Of a DNA stretch of 64,000 bases, positions 61,528 through 64,000 are shown piece by piece. The position numbers were made by a program, and so were the translations under genes. A model generated the notes under the pieces. That model was not told the DNA's origin. It was given only the letters and a program-made list of their open reading frames with translations, and searched no databases. Positions within the stretch are counted from its first letter, which is position 1; each line of letters begins with the position of its first letter. The stretch comes from Bacilli bacterium (GTDB lineage: Bacteria > Bacillota_I > Bacilli_A > RF39 > UBA660), in contig JAFWMN010000011.1 in assembly GCA_017513865.1 (NCBI GenBank), positions 78,752-142,751 of the forward strand, read 5' to 3'.

Positions 61528-62526
61528 TTATTTTAAATTATAAAATTCACGAACTTTTTTATATAACTCATCATATACTTTAGGATTTTGTTTTAAGTAT
61601 TCCTTTACAGTTTCTTTACCTTGACCGATTTTTTCACCTTTATATGAATACCAAGCGCCAGATTTTTCTAAAGCAGAAGCCTCAACGGCTAAATCTACAA
61701 GCTCACCTTCTCTAGAAATACCAGTTCCATACATTATGTCAACTTGACATGATTTAAATGGTGGTGCCATTTTGTTTTTAACAACCTTAACAGTTGTTTT
61801 ATTTCCAATAATTTCTGTGCCTAATTTAATTTGTTCATTTCTTCTAATATCTAATCTTATAGAAGAATAAAACTTTAATGCTCTACCACCAGGAGTAACT
61901 TCAGGGTTACCATACATCACCCCAACTTTTTCACGAAGTTGATTAATAAATATAGCAATTGTATTAGTCTTATTTATAATACCAGCTAGTTTTCTTAAAG
62001 CCTGACTCATAAGTCTAGCTTGGAGACCAACATGTGAATCACCCATCTCACCTTCGATTTCAGCTTGTGGAACTAAAGCCGCAACTGAATCTATAACAAT
62101 TACACTAATCGCTCCACTTCTAACTAATGCTTCAGTAATTTCTAAAGCTTGTTCACCATTATCAGGCTGTGAAAGCAAAAGTTCATCAATATTAACACCT
62201 AAATTAGCTGCATATTGCGGATCTAACGCATTTTCGGCATCAATAAAAGCTGCTTTCCCCCCCAGCTTTTGAGCCTCCGCAATTGCATGCAAAGCAAATG
62301 TCGTTTTACCAGAAGATTCTGGCCCATATATTTCTATAATTCTCCCTTTAGGATAACCACCAATTCCTAAAGCTGCATCTAAAGCTATACTACCACTAGA
62401 TACAACATCTATTTCTCTATGTTCATTATCACCTAATTTCATGATTGAACCTTTTCCAAATTGTTTTTCAATGTCCGCAAGAACTTGTTTTAAATTTTGA
62501 TCATTTTCACTGGCTGCCTTAGCCAT
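61528..62526 (-). CDS. recA: Recombinase A
   Basis: The 332-residue RecA has Walker A GPESSGKT, the ATP-binding/L1 region [54 protein letters not shown] (L2) and GREL-type [12 protein letters not shown]. It forms filaments on single-stranded DNA for homologous recombination and LexA cleavage. The C-terminal acidic tail is short. GGAGGATGAC precedes the ATG. A LexA-type box sits upstream, showing SOS control. Confidence 0.98.
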   Translation of the reverse strand: MAKAASENDQNLKQVLADIEKQFGKGSIMKLGDNEHREIDVVSSGSIALDAALGIGGYPKGRIIEIYGPESSGKTTFALHAIAEAQKLGGKAAFIDAENALDPQYAANLGVNIDELLLSQPDNGEQALEITEALVRSGAISVIVIDSVAALVPQAEIEGEMGDSHVGLQARLMSQALRKLAGIINKTNTIAIFINQLREKVGVMYGNPEVTPGGRALKFYSSIRLDIRRNEQIKLGTEIIGNKTTVKVVKNKMAPPFKSCQVDIMYGTGISREGELVDLAVEASALEKSGAWYSYKGEKIGQGKETVKEYLKQNPKVYDELYKKVREFYNLK

Positions 62527-62555
62527 ATGTCATCCTCCTTTACTCCTACAAATTA

Positions 62556-62606
62556 ATTTTATAATAATATAATTCCTTTGTCAACACTTTTACGAACATT
62601 TGTTCA
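62556..62606 (-). promoter_or_regulatory. recA promoter with LexA (SOS) box
   Basis: On the minus strand TTGACA (62579-62584), 17-base spacer, TAAAAT (62556-62561). Eight bases upstream of the -35, at 62593-62606, the plus strand reads CGAACATTTGTTCA, matching the Gram-positive LexA consensus CGAACRNRYGTTYG except at the outermost base and one inner position. Confidence 0.8.
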
Positions 62607-62691
62607 AATAATTTACACATATTGTAAAATAAAAATTAATCAAAAAAACAAATTCATAGATTAGAAAAAACAAATTAAATAATAATGTAGT

Positions 62692-62719
62692 AATAAAAAA
62701 AGAGAAATTAAATTTCTCC
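62692..62719 (-). terminator. pgsA terminator
   Basis: GAGAAATT-a-AATTTCTC with an A-run on its left, overlapping the last codons of pgsA. Confidence 0.6.
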
Positions 62720-63313
62720 TTCTTCTCCAAAAATATATTTCTTATTCATATTATAATACTGAACTCCAGATATAATTGATAAAGCTGCAGCTACAATAAG
62801 TAAGAAATCTGAAATATGAATATTCAAAAGTTCAAATGGCATATCATAAAATAAAGTTAAAACAATACCTACCATTAAAGATGCTGTTTTATATTTTCCA
62901 GTTTTAATAGCTGCAACCACATTCCCTTTAGATCCAGCAACCATTTTAATTGAATCAACAATTGTATCTCTAACAATAGTAATTACTGGAATAATTGGAT
63001 GAATAAATCCTTGTGCTGATAAAATAATTAAAACAGAGTTAACTAATATTTTATCCGCAATAGCATCAATCATTTTTCCAAAATCAGTAATCAAATCATA
63101 CTTTCTAGCAATCATTCCATCAAAGAAGTCAGTAATTGAAGCTAAAATAAATAATACTCCAGCAATCAAATAACGAATATCCATAACAATTGATTCATTT
63201 ACAAATATTCTTGGTATTGTAATTCCCATTGCTGAAAAAGGGAATAACAAAATAATAATAATTAAAAAAGTCATAAAAATTCTAGTTAATGTTAATTTAT
63301 TAGGTAAATTCAT
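62708..63313 (-). CDS. pgsA: CDP-diacylglycerol-glycerol-3-phosphate 3-phosphatidyltransferase
   Basis: The 201-residue integral membrane enzyme begins MNLPNKLTLTRIFMTFLIII. The CDP-alcohol phosphotransferase motif D-x2-DG-x2-AR-x8-G-x3-D-x3-D is visible in SITDFFDGMIARKYDLITDFGKMIDAIADK. It makes phosphatidylglycerol phosphate, the committed step to PG and cardiolipin. It lies seven bases after the RodZ/YmfM-like gene, the order known from Bacillus (ymfM-pgsA-...-recA). Confidence 0.96.
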   Translation of the reverse strand: MNLPNKLTLTRIFMTFLIIIILLFPFSAMGITIPRIFVNESIVMDIRYLIAGVLFILASITDFFDGMIARKYDLITDFGKMIDAIADKILVNSVLIILSAQGFIHPIIPVITIVRDTIVDSIKMVAGSKGNVVAAIKTGKYKTASLMVGIVLTLFYDMPFELLNIHISDFLLIVAAALSIISGVQYYNMNKKYIFGEEGEI

Positions 63314-63320
63314 AAATATA

Positions 63321-63791
63321 CTACTCTCTTTCTGAAACTACAGCACCTTCGACAAAATCTTTGTCATCGACTGAGTTAATATTAATTAAAAGATAAACTA
63401 TTACAAGAACAAGTACAAGAATAACTGCCCATAAAACAAATAACACAGTTGATAAAGTGTTGTTTTTTTCTATAGTATATGGGGATTTAATTCTTTTTGC
63501 TTGTTTACGTTCCTTTTTAGCTAATTTAATGTCATCTAAAGATAATCTAGAGGTATAATCAAAAAGATATTCATTAAATTCATCAACCAAGTCTTCTTTA
63601 TTAAGACCTAAATATTTAGCATAATCTCTTATTAAATATTTTAAATTAAAAACATCTTTAAATGCATCAGAATTACCAGCCTCAATGTTTTCAATCTGTG
63701 AAGCTCTAATCTTTAAGTCTTCGGCTACTTCCTCAATTGAAACTCCGATACTCTCACGAGCTTCTTTTAATTTTTCACCAATTTCTTTCAT
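63321..63791 (-). CDS. RodZ/YmfM-like helix-turn-helix membrane protein
   Basis: The 156-residue protein has an N-terminal Xre-like HTH (IGEKLKEARESIGVSIEEVAEDLKIRASQIENIEAG), the RodZ-type continuation LKYLIRDYAKYLGLNKEDLVDEFN, a basic linker and one helix (about 115-138). RodZ links MreB to the membrane in cell elongation. The extracellular domain is only about 18 residues, much shorter than in typical RodZ. AGAAAGGA precedes the ATG. Confidence 0.85.
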   Translation of the reverse strand: MKEIGEKLKEARESIGVSIEEVAEDLKIRASQIENIEAGNSDAFKDVFNLKYLIRDYAKYLGLNKEDLVDEFNEYLFDYTSRLSLDDIKLAKKERKQAKRIKSPYTIEKNNTLSTVLFVLWAVILVLVLVIVYLLININSVDDKDFVEGAVVSERE

Positions 63792-63814
63792 AAAATCCTT
63801 TCTAAAAACAATAA

Positions 63815-64000
63815 TATTTTATAAGCCATATTCTGTTCCTTAAAAAAGGGGCAAACATTTATCTACTGTTACCAGTCCCATAAGAGATTCTTAATTTCTC
63901 TCTTATTAGGTTCCCCTACCAAAATTTGGGTTTCTTGCTTGCGGAGTTTACCACGTTTCACTTTTTTATTTCTAAAAAAATCGTCACTGCGGCACTTTAG
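63815..64000 (-). ncRNA. rnpB: RNase P RNA, 3' part (5' part beyond the window)
   Basis: The minus strand shows conserved RNase P RNA blocks: CAGTGACG, GTGAAACGTGGTAAACTCC, AAACCCAAATTTTGGTAGGGGAACC, ACAGTAGATAAATG and the near-terminal ACAGAATATGGCTTAT. The strand enters from the right edge with CTAAAGTGCCGCAGTG, so the 5' half lies outside. It is the catalytic RNA that matures tRNA 5' ends. Confidence 0.93.

Noticed and set aside
1..64000. Alternative genetic code with TGA as tryptophan (as in Mollicutes)
   Set aside because: Genes end with TGA at natural lengths (for example the pseudopilin ending at 44953) and TGG is used for Trp in all conserved proteins checked by eye.

Overview
This window is AT-rich DNA from a Gram-positive bacterium of the Firmicutes/Bacilli type. 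The sequence shows GGAGG and AGGTGAT ribosome-binding sites, lipobox lipoproteins, no outer-membrane genes, TGA used as a stop codon (for example at 44953) and spore genes. My inference, not provable from here, is an uncultured, host-associated member of the reduced-genome Bacilli near the Mollicutes/RF39 lineages. Host-facing genes (a serpin and two thioester-domain adhesins) fit a gut resident.

Region 1 (1-9.0 kb) is accessory. It holds a partial Xre-type regulator, a membrane-anchored serpin and an unusual two-module AdoMetDC-like protein. A small integrative island follows, sitting against the 3' end of ppdK. It carries a large serine recombinase, an EcoRII-like restriction endonuclease overlapping a cytosine-5 methyltransferase, a nitroreductase and an Xre regulator. 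The last nine codons of ppdK plus stop and terminator occur at the ppdK end, a second time beyond the recombinase, and in shorter form a third time. This is best read as two serial insertions into the ppdK tail.

Region 2 (9-27.7 kb) is mostly housekeeping and sporulation: ppdK, an RlmD/RumA-type rRNA methyltransferase, a gerAA-gerAC-gerAB germinant receptor operon, ferredoxin, rluB, dacB-spmA-spmB (spore cortex), a transglutaminase-like protein, tmRNA with smpB and rnr, rmuC and a rhodanese. Spore and germination genes show that the lineage makes spores or recently did.

Region 3 (27.7-56.8 kb) is the notable part: 29 kb, almost all on the minus strand. A Tad-type pilus set (TadA, TadB, TadC, TadZ, a CpaB/SAF protein, pilin and three pseudopilin-like proteins) lies directly upstream of a type IV secretion core (VirB2-like paralogues, VirB6-like, PrgI/VirB3-like, a VirB4 split into two coupled genes, an NlpC/P60 hydrolase, a giant C39/C39/DD-peptidase wall enzyme and VirD4). 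No relaxase, sortase or prepilin peptidase is present. Two secreted proteins with internal thioester signatures are encoded at the Tad end. Promoter and terminator signals divide the region into a Tad unit, a pilin gene with its own promoter and hairpin, and a T4SS unit. I read it as a chromosomal surface-fibre/secretion machine for attachment or effector delivery rather than conjugation.

Region 4 (56.8-64 kb) is core genome: a hypoxanthine-DNA glycosylase-like gene, tRNA-Leu(CAA), scpA-scpB, a Pro/Glu/Ala repeat tail-anchored protein, recA with a LexA (SOS) box, pgsA, a RodZ/YmfM-like protein and the 3' part of the RNase P RNA gene.
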